In this document: piece by piece, positions 1 to 7,241 of the stretch | How the letters are laid out: every line of letters begins with the position of its first letter | How positions within the stretch are numbered: the stretch's first letter is position 1 | Assembly: GCF_005930475.1 (NCBI RefSeq) | Contig: NZ_SJEW01000044.1 | Location: 1 to 41,874 of the forward strand | Length of the DNA stretch: 41,874 bases | Direction of reading: 5' to 3' | From: Modestobacter altitudinis | GTDB taxonomy: Bacteria; Actinomycetota; Actinomycetes; Mycobacteriales; Geodermatophilaceae | Program-made: the position numbers and the translations under genes | The notes under the pieces: generated by a model | Seen by the model: only the letters and a program-made list of their open reading frames with translations | Databases searched by the model: none | Told to the model about the DNA's origin: nothing

Positions 1-1
1 G

Positions 2-1237
2 GAGGGTGCGGCGGGCGCGGTCCGCCGGCTCGCCGGGCTGCTCGACGGCGGGGTGCTGGCGGTGCAGGGCCCGCCCGGCGCCGGGAAGACCTACACCGGG
101 GCGCGGGCGGTCGTGGACCTGGTGCGCGCCGGGAAGCGGGTCGGGCTGACCGCCTCCAGCCACAAGGTGATCGGCAACCTGCTCGATGCCGTGATGGCCG
201 CCGCCCGTGAGGCGGGCGTGCCGGTCCGTGCCCTGCAGAAGGCCGACGACCTGCAGCGCTGCGCCGACGCCGACGTGCAGTGCGTGGGCAGCAACGGGCA
301 GGTCGTCGACGCGCTCGACGCCGGCGAGGTCGACCTGGTCGCCGGCACCTCCTGGCTGTTCGCCCGACCCGAGCTGGCCGGCCGGCTCGACGTGCTGGTC
401 ATCGACGAGGCCGGGCAGCTGTCGTTGGCCAACACCCTCGCGGTGAGCCGAGCCGCGACCAACCTGGTGCTGCTCGGTGACCCGCAGCAGCTGCGGCAAC
501 CCGGCCGGGGCATCCACCCCGACGGGGCCGACGTCTCGGCGTTGCAGCACGTGCTGGGCGACGACGAGGTGCTGGGCGCCGACCGCGGCGTCTTCCTGGA
601 CCGCAGCTGGCGAATGGCCCCGGCGTTGTGCCGGGTGGTCTCCGCGCTCTCCTACCGGGGCGAGCTGCAGCCGGCGCCGGTCACCGCGGGGAACCGGATC
701 GACGCACCGGCGCGCTGGGCGGCACCGGCGGGCATCGGCTGGGTCGCGGTGGAGCACGAGGGCAACGGTGCGGCCTCTGCGGAGGAGGCGGCCGTGGTCG
801 CTGCGCTGGTGGGTGACCTGATGGGCTGCTCCTGGCACGGCGGCGGGGTGGACCGGGTCATGGGCCCGGCGGACGTGCTGGTGGTGACGCCGTACAACGC
901 GCAGGTCAACCAGGTGCGCGGTGCGCTGGCCGCGGTGGGTCTCGGCGCGGTCGAGGTCGGCACGGTGGACAAGTTCCAGGGCCGGGAGGCCGCGGTCGCG
1001 GTCTTCTCACTCGCCGCCTCCAGCGGTGCGCACGTGCCCCGCCGGCTGGACTTCCTGCTCGACCGGCACCGGCTCAACGTCGCGCTGTCCCGGGCCAAGA
1101 CGGTCGCCTACCTGGTCGGCAGCCCTGCGCTGCTCACCTCACCGGTGCAGACGCCCGAGCAGCTGCGCCTGGTCAACGGCCTGTGCCGGCTGGTCGAGAC
1201 GGCGACCCAGCCCACGTTGGCACCCGCGGGCAGGTGA
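2..1237 (+). CDS. Superfamily 1 DNA/RNA helicase domain protein, 5'-truncated (TM0106-like RecB nuclease-helicase family)
   Basis: C-terminal helicase part of a larger protein; the frame is open to the left edge, so the true start lies outside the window. Visible motifs: Walker A GPPGAGKT near residue 25 of the visible part, Walker B VIDEAGQ, GDPQQL (motif III), KFQGREA (motif V region) and NVALSRAK (motif VI). This order is typical of UvrD/Dna2-like superfamily 1 helicases that move along nucleic acid using ATP. The single compact helicase block at the C-terminus resembles TM0106-family proteins, which carry a RecB/Cas4-like nuclease at the N-terminus; that half is not visible, so the family is inferred. 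A GTG at 53 cannot be the start because the Walker A motif would begin about five residues later and the frame continues upstream with a plausible helix. The stop overlaps the next gene by 4 bases (GTGA), suggesting translational coupling. Confidence 0.85.
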   Translation, partial: EGAAGAVRRLAGLLDGGVLAVQGPPGAGKTYTGARAVVDLVRAGKRVGLTASSHKVIGNLLDAVMAAAREAGVPVRALQKADDLQRCADADVQCVGSNGQVVDALDAGEVDLVAGTSWLFARPELAGRLDVLVIDEAGQLSLANTLAVSRAATNLVLLGDPQQLRQPGRGIHPDGADVSALQHVLGDDEVLGADRGVFLDRSWRMAPALCRVVSALSYRGELQPAPVTAGNRIDAPARWAAPAGIGWVAVEHEGNGAASAEEAAVVAALVGDLMGCSWHGGGVDRVMGPADVLVVTPYNAQVNQVRGALAAVGLGAVEVGTVDKFQGREAAVAVFSLAASSGAHVPRRLDFLLDRHRLNVALSRAKTVAYLVGSPALLTSPVQTPEQLRLVNGLCRLVETATQPTLAPAGR

Positions 1238-1719
1238 CCCCGGCCGGCGGTCCCACGGCGCCGGTCGACCTCCGCGTCGCTCCGCCGGCGTCCTCCGCGG
1301 TGGTCCGGGCACGGTTCCGCACGCAGGGGCGCCGCGACACGGTGCCGGAGCTGGCGGTGCGCCGGCGGCTGCACGCCCGGGGCGTGCGGTACCGGGTGGA
1401 CGTCCGCCCCTGCCGGGAGACCCGCGCCCGCGGTGACCTCGTGTGGAAACGACGCAAGCTCATCGTCTTCATCGACGGCTGTTTCTGGCACGCGTGTCCG
1501 ACGTGTGGCCATCAGCCGACGGCCAACTCCTCCTGGTGGGCAGAGAAGCTGTCCGCCAACGTCGCCCGCGACCGGCGCACCGACAGCCTGCTCACCGGCC
1601 TCGGCTGGCGGGTGCTGCGGTTCTGGGAGCACGAGGACCCCGACGCGGTGGCCGACGCGATCTGCGTGGCTCTCGGTCGGAGCCCGCGACGTCCGGGTCC
1701 GCCATTCCCTGGGCGATGA
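1234..1719 (+). CDS. vsr: Very short patch repair (Vsr) endonuclease
   Basis: 161 residues, close to the usual 130-160 of the family. Vsr nicks DNA 5' of the T in T:G mismatches produced by deamination of 5-methylcytosine. Seen: RARFRTQGRRDTVPELAVRR at the N-terminus, the catalytic-core stretch RGDLVWKRRKLIVFIDGCFW with the metal-binding Asp, HACPTCGH and the C-terminal WRVLRFWEHE, all in the expected order. The GTG at 1234 overlaps the helicase stop (GTGA) and gives a protein of normal length; an upstream in-frame GTG at 1183 lies deep inside the helicase gene and is less likely. No cytosine methyltransferase gene is visible nearby, although Vsr genes often sit beside a dcm-type gene. Confidence 0.9.
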   Translation: MTPAGGPTAPVDLRVAPPASSAVVRARFRTQGRRDTVPELAVRRRLHARGVRYRVDVRPCRETRARGDLVWKRRKLIVFIDGCFWHACPTCGHQPTANSSWWAEKLSANVARDRRTDSLLTGLGWRVLRFWEHEDPDAVADAICVALGRSPRRPGPPFPGR

Positions 1720-1721
1720 GG

Positions 1722-1740
1722 TCAGGTTAGCCTCACCAAC
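1722..1740 (+). promoter_or_regulatory. IdeR/DtxR-type iron box
   Basis: TCAGGTTAGCCTCACCAAC matches about 15 of 19 positions of the IdeR/DmdR consensus TTAGGTTAGSCTAACCTAA. It lies 42 bases before the siderophore-interacting protein start. The embedded TAGCCT (1728-1733) could be the -10 hexamer, so a bound Fe-IdeR dimer would block the promoter. Regulation is inferred; no ideR gene is in the window. Confidence 0.75.
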
Positions 1741-1782
1741 ATCCGGTGATCGCGCCGGCACGACGATCCCGGGAGACCTGCG

Positions 1783-2730
1783 ATGACGACGGCCACCACC
1801 GAACGGCCCGCGCCTCTGTGGGCCGAGCCTGCCGCGCCGTCGTACCGCTTCTTCTCCGCCCGGGTCAGCCGCGTCCAGCGGCTGAGCCCCAGTTTCCTGC
1901 GGCTGACCTTCGCCGGTCCTGACCTCACCGGCTTCGGCGTGGGCGGTGCCGACCAGCGGATCAAGCTGGTGCTCTCCCGCGACGGCGGGCCGGTCCGGCA
2001 GCTGCTCTCCGACGGCCCCGGCTGGTACCAGGAGTACTGCGCGCTGCCCGACCACGTGCGCCCGTTCCTGCGCACCTACACCGTGCGGGCGGCCCGGCCG
2101 CAGCTCGGCGAGCTCGACGTCGACCTCGTGCTGCACGGCGTCGAGGACGGCCACCCCGGTCCCGCCGCGAGCTGGGCGGCCGCCGCGGTCGCCGGCGACC
2201 CGGTCGTCGTGCTGGGCCCCGACCGGTCCGGCACCGGCCGGGCGTGGGGCGTCGAGTGGGCGCCGCCTCCCGAGAGCACTCTCTTCCTGGCCGGCGACGA
2301 GACCGCTGTCCCGGCGATCAGCGCCATCGTCGAGGCGCTCCCCGCCGGCCGCCGGGCGGTCGCCGTCCTCGAGGTCCCCGAGGCCGGCGACGTCCTGTCC
2401 CTCGCCGTCCCGCCGGGCGTCGAGGCCCGCTGGCTCATCCGCGGCGGCCGGGCCCGCGGTGAGGCCCTCGGTCCTGCGGTGCACGCCGCGCTGTGCGAGC
2501 TCGGCATCGCCGCGCCGGCGGCCGGGGTCGAGCCGGAGGACGTCGACCTCACCGGCGGCATCCTCTGGGAGGTGCCGGGGGCCGGTGCCGACGGCTGCTA
2601 CGCGTGGCTGGCCGGCGAGGCCGGGATGGTCAAGGCGCTGCGCCGCCGCCTGGTCCGGGACCTCGGCGTCCCGCGCACGTCGGTGGCGTTCATGGGCTAC
2701 TGGCGGACGGGCGCGTCCGAGGGCAGCTGA
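1783..2730 (+). CDS. Siderophore-interacting protein (FAD-dependent ferric-siderophore reductase)
   Basis: 315 residues, in the range of the SIP/ViuB family. These cytoplasmic flavoproteins use NAD(P)H to reduce iron in imported ferric-siderophores and release it. The N-terminal FAD-binding barrel is visible (FFSARVSRVQRLSPSFLRLT, then FLRTYTVR, a form of the RxYTxR flavin-binding signature, near residues 100-107). The C-terminal half carries LFLAGDETAVPAIS near residues 166-180 and ends with the family-typical FMGYWRTG. Start ATG at 1783 has a GGGAG ribosome site 8-12 bases upstream. An IdeR-type iron box lies just upstream, so iron-repressed expression is expected. No siderophore transporter or biosynthesis gene is adjacent, so it probably serves siderophores handled elsewhere. 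Confidence 0.93.
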   Translation: MTTATTERPAPLWAEPAAPSYRFFSARVSRVQRLSPSFLRLTFAGPDLTGFGVGGADQRIKLVLSRDGGPVRQLLSDGPGWYQEYCALPDHVRPFLRTYTVRAARPQLGELDVDLVLHGVEDGHPGPAASWAAAAVAGDPVVVLGPDRSGTGRAWGVEWAPPPESTLFLAGDETAVPAISAIVEALPAGRRAVAVLEVPEAGDVLSLAVPPGVEARWLIRGGRARGEALGPAVHAALCELGIAAPAAGVEPEDVDLTGGILWEVPGAGADGCYAWLAGEAGMVKALRRRLVRDLGVPRTSVAFMGYWRTGASEGS

Positions 2731-2747
2731 GCGGCGCCCGCAGGGCC

Positions 2748-2753
2748 TACGGT
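2748..2753 (+). promoter_or_regulatory. -10 hexamer of a probable leaderless promoter
   Basis: TACGGT followed by exactly six bases and then the GTG at 2760, so transcription would start on the start codon. Part of a recurrent pattern in this window. Confidence 0.5.
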
Positions 2754-2759
2754 CGGAGC

Positions 2760-2915
2760 GTGCGCCCCTTTCTGCTCCTCGTCCTGGTGCTGTTCGCGAT
2801 CTGGATCGCGATGACCGTCATCGGCTTCATCGTCAAGGGACTGTTCTGGCTGGCCGTGGTGGGCCTGCTGGTCGCCGCGGGCACAGCGGCGATCGGCACC
2901 TCCCGCCGCCGGTGA
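2760..2915 (+). CDS. Small hydrophobic membrane protein (51 aa)
   Basis: 51 residues that are almost entirely two hydrophobic stretches (residues about 4-22 and 24-44) ending in a basic SRRR tail, so a two-helix or hairpin inner-membrane protein is likely. No family with known function is recognised. The GTG start lies six bases after a TACGGT hexamer, suggesting a leaderless mRNA, and there is no well-spaced ribosome site. The stop overlaps the GTG of the next gene (GTGA), so the two are probably translated together. Similar small hydrophobic proteins are common in actinobacteria and usually unannotated. Confidence 0.65.
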   Translation: MRPFLLLVLVLFAIWIAMTVIGFIVKGLFWLAVVGLLVAAGTAAIGTSRRR

Positions 2916-3307
2916 CCGTCCTGCTCGTCGACGTCGCCAACACCGTCGGCGCGCGCCCCGACGGCTGGTGGCGCGACCGCGCCGGCGCCACCGCACGGCT
3001 GCTCGACCGGCTGGCGGCACTGCCCGGCACGGCGCCGCCCGGCCCGGACGGCGCACCGCTGCCGGTGGTCGCGCTCGTCGCGGTCGTCGAGGGCCGGGCC
3101 CGGGACGTCGTGGCACCGGCCGGGGTGCGGGTGGTGCGTGCTGCCGGCAGCGGCGACGACGCGCTGGCCGCCGTTGCCGCCGAGCTCGCCGACGGCGACC
3201 TGCTCGTGGTCACCGCCGACCGCGGTCTGCGCGAGCGGCTGCCGCTCACCGCCCGGGTCACCGGGCCCGGCTGGCTGCTCACCGCCGCGGACCGCGCGGC
3301 CGGGTAG
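2912..3307 (+). CDS. NYN/PIN-like domain protein
   Basis: 131 residues. The N-terminus MTVLLVDVANTVGARPDGWW has the hydrophobic strand followed by Asp and Asn that marks NYN (PIN-fold, YacP-like) nucleases, and a second acidic segment GDLLVVTADRGLRERL near residues 90-106 supplies the C-terminal acidic strand expected of the fold. Such domains usually cleave RNA, but some homologues are labelled NTP pyrophosphohydrolase, and substrate cannot be told from sequence. The GTG start overlaps the stop of the 51-residue membrane protein. A perfect 22-base palindrome follows the stop and probably ends the transcript. Confidence 0.7.
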   Translation: MTVLLVDVANTVGARPDGWWRDRAGATARLLDRLAALPGTAPPGPDGAPLPVVALVAVVEGRARDVVAPAGVRVVRAAGSGDDALAAVAAELADGDLLVVTADRGLRERLPLTARVTGPGWLLTAADRAAG

Positions 3308-3327
3308 TCCACCCGCTCGGCGGAGAC

Positions 3328-3349
3328 GGCTCCCCCGCGCGGGGGAGCC
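3328..3349 (+). terminator. Perfect hairpin, probable terminator
   Basis: Nine-base arms GGCTCCCCC and GGGGGAGCC around a GCGC loop, 20 bases after the NYN gene stop. There is no T-run, which is usual for high-GC actinobacteria. Confidence 0.6.
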
Positions 3350-3421
3350 CGTGCGCGGCCGCGCTCTCCAGGCTGGACGTGCTCCCGGGACAGGCCCGGG
3401 CCGCACTCCCGGAGGTCTCCC

Positions 3422-4624
3422 GTGACCGTCGCCCACACGCAGGACGCACCACCTCGCAGCGCCGCACCCCCGACCCGGACCGTGCAGCGACTGCTGCTCG
3501 GCGCGGCCGGATGGAGCCTGCTGCAGCTGCTGCTCGGGGTGCGCTGGATCGTCGACCCGGACAGCTGGCCCGGCTTCGACGACGAGGGCCGCGTCGGCCT
3601 GCTGGCCGCGCTGCACCGCATCCCGTCCGCCTGGCTGGTGATCGGCCTGGCCGCGACCGGACTGCTGCTGGCCCTCCTCGCGCGGTGGCGTCCGTCGTCC
3701 CGGGCGGTGGCTGCTGCGCTGGCCGTCCAGGCCGGGCTGCTGCTGGGCGTCGCCGCCGACGTCGGCGTGCTGACGCTGTTGGGCTACCTGTGCGCCATCG
3801 TCGGCCCGGCCGCGTTCCTGGTCGTCTTCGCCGTCGGGGCGGTGCGGGACCGGCGCGTCCGCCCCTGGCTGCTCGGCGTGGGCGCCCTGGTCGCCGCCGG
3901 GGTGGTCTCCGGGGTGCTGCGGCCGGCCACGATCAGCCGGCTGGCGGGGCAGCTGTCGGACGGTTTCGCCGAGCACGCCAGCCCGCCGGCGCACCTGGGG
4001 CTGGTGCTCGTCGGCGCCGCGCTGTTCGGCACCGTCGCGGTCCTGCTGCGCCGGGCGGCCACCGGGCGCTGCCGGGTGTGCGGCCGGCCCGCCGCCCGGT
4101 GGACCGAGCCGGCCGCCGCGCTCCGCTGGGGCCGGGTCGCCACCTGGATCGCCGTCGCCTGCCCGCTGCCCTACGCGCTGGTCCGGATGACCTGGCTGAC
4201 CCCCTGGCCGCTGGGGATGCCGGAGGGCGGAGACCTGGAGCCGGCCATGCGGCTGTTCGGGCTGGGGCTCGGGTTCGCCGCCCTGGGTGGGGCCGTGCTG
4301 ACCGCCGGCCTCCTCCGTCCGTGGGGAGAGACCTGGCCCTCCTGGGTGCCGGTGCTGCGCGGCCGCCCGGTGCCCGTCGTGGTGCCGGTGCTGGCCGGTG
4401 GCCTGGTCGCCCTCGTGCTGCTGGCCTCCACCCCCGGCATGGTCGCCCTCGCCGTCGAGGAGATCGCGGACGGCAACCCGATGGGCTGGCTGATGCTGCT
4501 GCTCTTCCCGACCCTGCCCTGGGGCCTGGCCTTGGGCGCCGCCGTGACCGCCTACGCCCTCCGCCGCCGGGGCGCGTGCCGCACCTGCGGACAGGGCGAG
4601 CCGGGCCGGTCGGTACGTGCCTGA
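3422..4624 (+). CDS. Polytopic membrane protein with two CxxC pairs
   Basis: 400 residues with about eight hydrophobic segments spread along the chain, so an integral membrane protein. I do not recognise a family of known function. Two Cys pairs stand out: CRVC at 217-220 in a loop (followed by GRPAARW) and CRTC at 386-389 near the C-terminus, which could bind a metal or form redox disulfides. The GTG start has a GGAGG ribosome site 6-10 bases upstream. The gene sits just before a histidine kinase/response regulator pair and may be its target or signal partner; the kinase start lies 55 bases downstream. Confidence 0.75.
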   Translation: MTVAHTQDAPPRSAAPPTRTVQRLLLGAAGWSLLQLLLGVRWIVDPDSWPGFDDEGRVGLLAALHRIPSAWLVIGLAATGLLLALLARWRPSSRAVAAALAVQAGLLLGVAADVGVLTLLGYLCAIVGPAAFLVVFAVGAVRDRRVRPWLLGVGALVAAGVVSGVLRPATISRLAGQLSDGFAEHASPPAHLGLVLVGAALFGTVAVLLRRAATGRCRVCGRPAARWTEPAAALRWGRVATWIAVACPLPYALVRMTWLTPWPLGMPEGGDLEPAMRLFGLGLGFAALGGAVLTAGLLRPWGETWPSWVPVLRGRPVPVVVPVLAGGLVALVLLASTPGMVALAVEEIADGNPMGWLMLLLFPTLPWGLALGAAVTAYALRRRGACRTCGQGEPGRSVRA

Positions 4625-4667
4625 CGTCGCCGTCCGGTCCGGGCTTCCCGGACCGGACGCCGACGGC

Positions 4668-4673
4668 CAGGAT
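4668..4673 (+). promoter_or_regulatory. -10 hexamer of a probable leaderless promoter (histidine kinase)
   Basis: CAGGAT, six bases, then GTG at 4680. This spacing supports GTG 4680 as the kinase start and suggests a promoter inside the gap after the membrane protein gene. Confidence 0.45.
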
Positions 4674-4679
4674 GGTCCG

Positions 4680-5912
4680 GTGGCACACGCGGCGCGGGGG
4701 CCGGCGGTCCGCCGGTCGCTGCTGCGCTGGCTGTACCTGCTGATCGGCGGGGCGATCGGGGTCGCGGTCGGCATCGTCCTCGCCTGGCCCGCCGAGGCGA
4801 TCGCCACCGCGGGCCTCCCGCCGGTTCTCGCCGGGCTGCTCGTGCTGCTGCTGGTCGGGACGCCAGTGCTCGCCGTCGGGACCCTGGGGGAGGTCCGGCC
4901 GGTCGAGGCGGTCGCCGTCGGCGGGCTGCTGGCCCCCGGGTTTCCCGACCGGCCCGGCCCGGCCGCCACCTGGCGCCAGCGGGGACGCACCTCGCTGCTC
5001 CTCGCGCTGCACGTGCTGGCCGGCACGGTCGCCGGTGCGCTGCTCATCGTCGGCCTCCCGGCGGCCGTGGTGATCGGACTGGACACCGGTGGCGGCGAGG
5101 ACGTCTTCGGCGTCGCTGTGCCCGCGGCCTGGCCGGCCCGGCTGCTGCTCGCCCTCGGACTGGTCGGGCTCACCGTCGTCGGCGGTGAGCTGCTCGGCCG
5201 GGGCCTGGCCGCGCTGGCGCCCCGGCTGCTGGCCGGCCCGGCCGCCGAGCGGCTCGCCGCCGCCGAGGCGTCGGTGTCGGTGCTCACCGGCCGGGACCGG
5301 CTGGCCCGCGAGCTGCACGACAGCGTCGGGCACGCGCTGAGCCTGGCCAGCGTCCAGGCCGGCGCCGCCCGCCGGTTGCTGCTGCGCGACCCAGCCGCGG
5401 CCGAGCAGGCGATCCGGGCGACCGAGGACGCCACCCGTCGGGCGCTCGTGGACCTCGACCACGTGCTGGGTCTGCTCCGGGAGGAGGAGGGCACGCCGGG
5501 CGACGTGGTCCCGTCCCCGGACCTGCGGGACCTCGACGGGTTGACCGCCACCGCCCGCGCGGCGGGGGCCGAGGTCGACGTCGCGGTCACCGGCGCCGTC
5601 GCCGGACTGCCGGCGGTCGTCTCCCGGGAGGCCTACCGGATCGTGCAGGAGGGGCTGACCAACGTGCTCCGGCACGCCCCGGGTGCGGCCTGCCGGGTCG
5701 TCGTCGACGCGTCGGGGGACGACCTGGAGCTGCGGCTGGTCAACGCGACGGCGGGTGCGCTCGCGGGCGGGCCCGGTGGCGGCCGCGGCCTGCGCGGGGT
5801 CGGGGAACGGGTGCAGGCACTGCGCGGGCAGGTCCACGTCGGCGCCGATCCGGACGGCCGGTGGCAGCTCGCCGTCCGGCTGCCCGTGCACGCGCGGGGA
5901 GCGGCGCGGTGA
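4680..5912 (+). CDS. Two-component sensor histidine kinase (HisKA_3, NarL/DesK type)
   Basis: 410 residues. The N-terminal half has four transmembrane segments (about 15-37, 46-69, 105-134, 152-175), then a HisKA_3 dimerisation domain with the phospho-acceptor His in RELHDSVGHALS (His 213) and a C-terminal HATPase domain (NVLRHAPG as N-box; GRGLRGVGERVQALRG as G-box). It would autophosphorylate and pass phosphate to the response regulator encoded next. The start at GTG 4680 fits the leaderless spacing; a GTG at 4617, overlapping the previous stop by 8 bases, would add 21 polar residues and is the alternative. The stop overlaps the regulator start (GTGA). The signal is unknown; little lies outside the membrane, so it may sense the envelope. 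Confidence 0.92.
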   Translation: MAHAARGPAVRRSLLRWLYLLIGGAIGVAVGIVLAWPAEAIATAGLPPVLAGLLVLLLVGTPVLAVGTLGEVRPVEAVAVGGLLAPGFPDRPGPAATWRQRGRTSLLLALHVLAGTVAGALLIVGLPAAVVIGLDTGGGEDVFGVAVPAAWPARLLLALGLVGLTVVGGELLGRGLAALAPRLLAGPAAERLAAAEASVSVLTGRDRLARELHDSVGHALSLASVQAGAARRLLLRDPAAAEQAIRATEDATRRALVDLDHVLGLLREEEGTPGDVVPSPDLRDLDGLTATARAAGAEVDVAVTGAVAGLPAVVSREAYRIVQEGLTNVLRHAPGAACRVVVDASGDDLELRLVNATAGALAGGPGGGRGLRGVGERVQALRGQVHVGADPDGRWQLAVRLPVHARGAAR

Positions 5913-6556
5913 CCATCCGGGTGGCCCTGGTCGACGACGAGCCGCTCATCCGCAGCGGGCTGGCCGCGGTGCTGAGCAGCGAGGACGACCTGCTCGTGGT
6001 CGGCGAGGCCGGGGACGGCGCGGAGGTGCTGGACCTGGTCGGCCGGAGCGCGCCCGACGTCGTGCTGATGGACGTCCGGATGCCCCGGGTGGACGGCATC
6101 GCCGCCACCCGGGCCCTCGTCCGGGCCGGCTCCCGGGCGCGGGTGCTGGTCCTGACCACCTTCGCCAACGACGACCACGTGTTCGAGGCCCTCGCCGCCG
6201 GGGCCGACGGTTTCCTGCTCAAGCGGTCCAGCCCCGAGGAGGTGCTGCACGGCATCCGCACGGTGGCCCGCGGGGAGTCGCTGCTGTTCCCCGACGCGGT
6301 GCGGGAGCTCGCCCGACGCCACGTCCGGGCTCCCGACCCGGTGCTGGGCCCGGGGCTGCTGCGGCTCACCGCCCGGGAGCAGGAGGTGCTGCGGTCGATG
6401 GCCGAGGGGCTGAGCAACGCGGAGATCGCCGAGCAGCTCGTGGTGGGTGTGGAGACGGTCCGCAGCCACGTCGCCGCCGTGCTGGCCAAGACCGGGGCGC
6501 GGGACCGCACCCAGGCCGTCGTGCTGGCCTACCGCTCCGGGTTCGTCGCCGGCTGA
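5909..6556 (+). CDS. NarL/FixJ-family response regulator
   Basis: 215 residues. Receiver domain 1-118 with acidic pair DD at 9-10, phospho-acceptor Asp 55 in LMDVRMP, Thr/Ser region VLTTF and conserved Lys 105 in LLKRSS. C-terminal LuxR-type helix-turn-helix from about 148 (LTAREQEVLRSMAEGLSNAE then GVETVRSHVAAVLAKTGARD). It would bind DNA after phosphorylation by the upstream kinase, whose stop codon overlaps this GTG start. Targets cannot be read from the sequence; the adjacent membrane protein with CxxC pairs is a candidate. Confidence 0.95.
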   Translation: MTIRVALVDDEPLIRSGLAAVLSSEDDLLVVGEAGDGAEVLDLVGRSAPDVVLMDVRMPRVDGIAATRALVRAGSRARVLVLTTFANDDHVFEALAAGADGFLLKRSSPEEVLHGIRTVARGESLLFPDAVRELARRHVRAPDPVLGPGLLRLTAREQEVLRSMAEGLSNAEIAEQLVVGVETVRSHVAAVLAKTGARDRTQAVVLAYRSGFVAG

Positions 6557-6620
6557 CCCGCCGGCTGGCCCGCCCCGGTTGCCTGTCGGGGAAGTACAAG
6601 ACCCGGGGCGGCGCCGGGTG

Positions 6621-6626
6621 CAGGCT
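6621..6626 (+). promoter_or_regulatory. -10 hexamer of a probable leaderless promoter
   Basis: CAGGCT, six bases, then ATG at 6633. Confidence 0.5.
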
Positions 6627-6632
6627 GGCGGC

Positions 6633-7235
6633 ATGACCGAGACCCTGACGCCGACCTCCGCCGTGCGGGCCGCCGCCGAGCTGGCCGCCGGCCCCCTCCG
6701 CGCGGTTCCCGCCGACCGACTGACCACGGCCACCCCGTGCGGCGACTACGACGTGCGCACCCTGGTCGACCACCTGGCCTGGGGTGCGGTGCTGTCCCAG
6801 CGGGCGGCCACCCGCACCCCGCTCGAGCACGACTGGAGCAGCCCCACCCCGGCACCGTTCCTCGACGGGGTCCCGGTGGAGCAGTGGGCGGCGGCGGTCC
6901 CGGCCGAGCTGGACACCGCAGCCGACGCCTGGGCCGACCCGGCGGCGTGGGAGGGCGAGACGCTGATGGGCACGACACCGATGCCCGCCGGGGTCGTCGG
7001 CCCGCTGATGCTGGCCGAGTTCGTGCTGCACGGCTGGGACCTCGCCCGGGCGATCGGGGTGCCCTACGACGTCCCGGCCGAGCTGGGCGAGGCCACCCTC
7101 GCCGCGGTGCAGCCGGTCGCGCAGATGGGCCGGGACGGCGGCTGGTACGGACCCGAGGTGCCCGTGCCCGCCGACGCCCCGGCCTTCGACCGGGCCCTGG
7201 GGCTCACCGGCCGCGACCCCGCCTGGCGCGGCTGA
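6633..7235 (+). CDS. TIGR03086-type metal-binding protein (DinB/maleylpyruvate isomerase N-terminal fold)
   Basis: 200 residues. The N-terminal half has the four-helix-bundle signature of mycothiol-dependent isomerase-like proteins: TPCGDYDVRTLVDHLAWG (residues about 31-48), with the metal-ligand His in the LVDHL helix, and a later EFVLHGWDLARAIG near 129-142 supplying the other conserved His and Asp. Proteins of this group are metal-binding and often thiol-linked, but most have no proven reaction. The ATG at 6633 stands exactly six bases after a CAGGCT hexamer and has no ribosome site, consistent with a leaderless transcript. The gene ends 6 bases before a convergent gene. Confidence 0.8.
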   Translation: MTETLTPTSAVRAAAELAAGPLRAVPADRLTTATPCGDYDVRTLVDHLAWGAVLSQRAATRTPLEHDWSSPTPAPFLDGVPVEQWAAAVPAELDTAADAWADPAAWEGETLMGTTPMPAGVVGPLMLAEFVLHGWDLARAIGVPYDVPAELGEATLAAVQPVAQMGRDGGWYGPEVPVPADAPAFDRALGLTGRDPAWRG

Positions 7236-7241
7236 GCAGCC

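Noticed and set aside
53..55. GTG at 53 as the helicase start
   Set aside because: The frame is open to the left edge and Walker A lies only a few residues later, so the gene is truncated.
4617..4679. GTG 4617 as the histidine kinase start
   Set aside because: It adds a polar 21-residue stretch and overlaps the previous gene; GTG 4680 fits the promoter spacing. Not fully excluded.
2747..5590. A very long minus-strand open frame opposite genes at 2.7-5.6 kb
   Set aside because: High GC suppresses stop codons; the translation is Arg/Pro/Ala-rich with no family motifs, while the plus strand encodes recognisable proteins.
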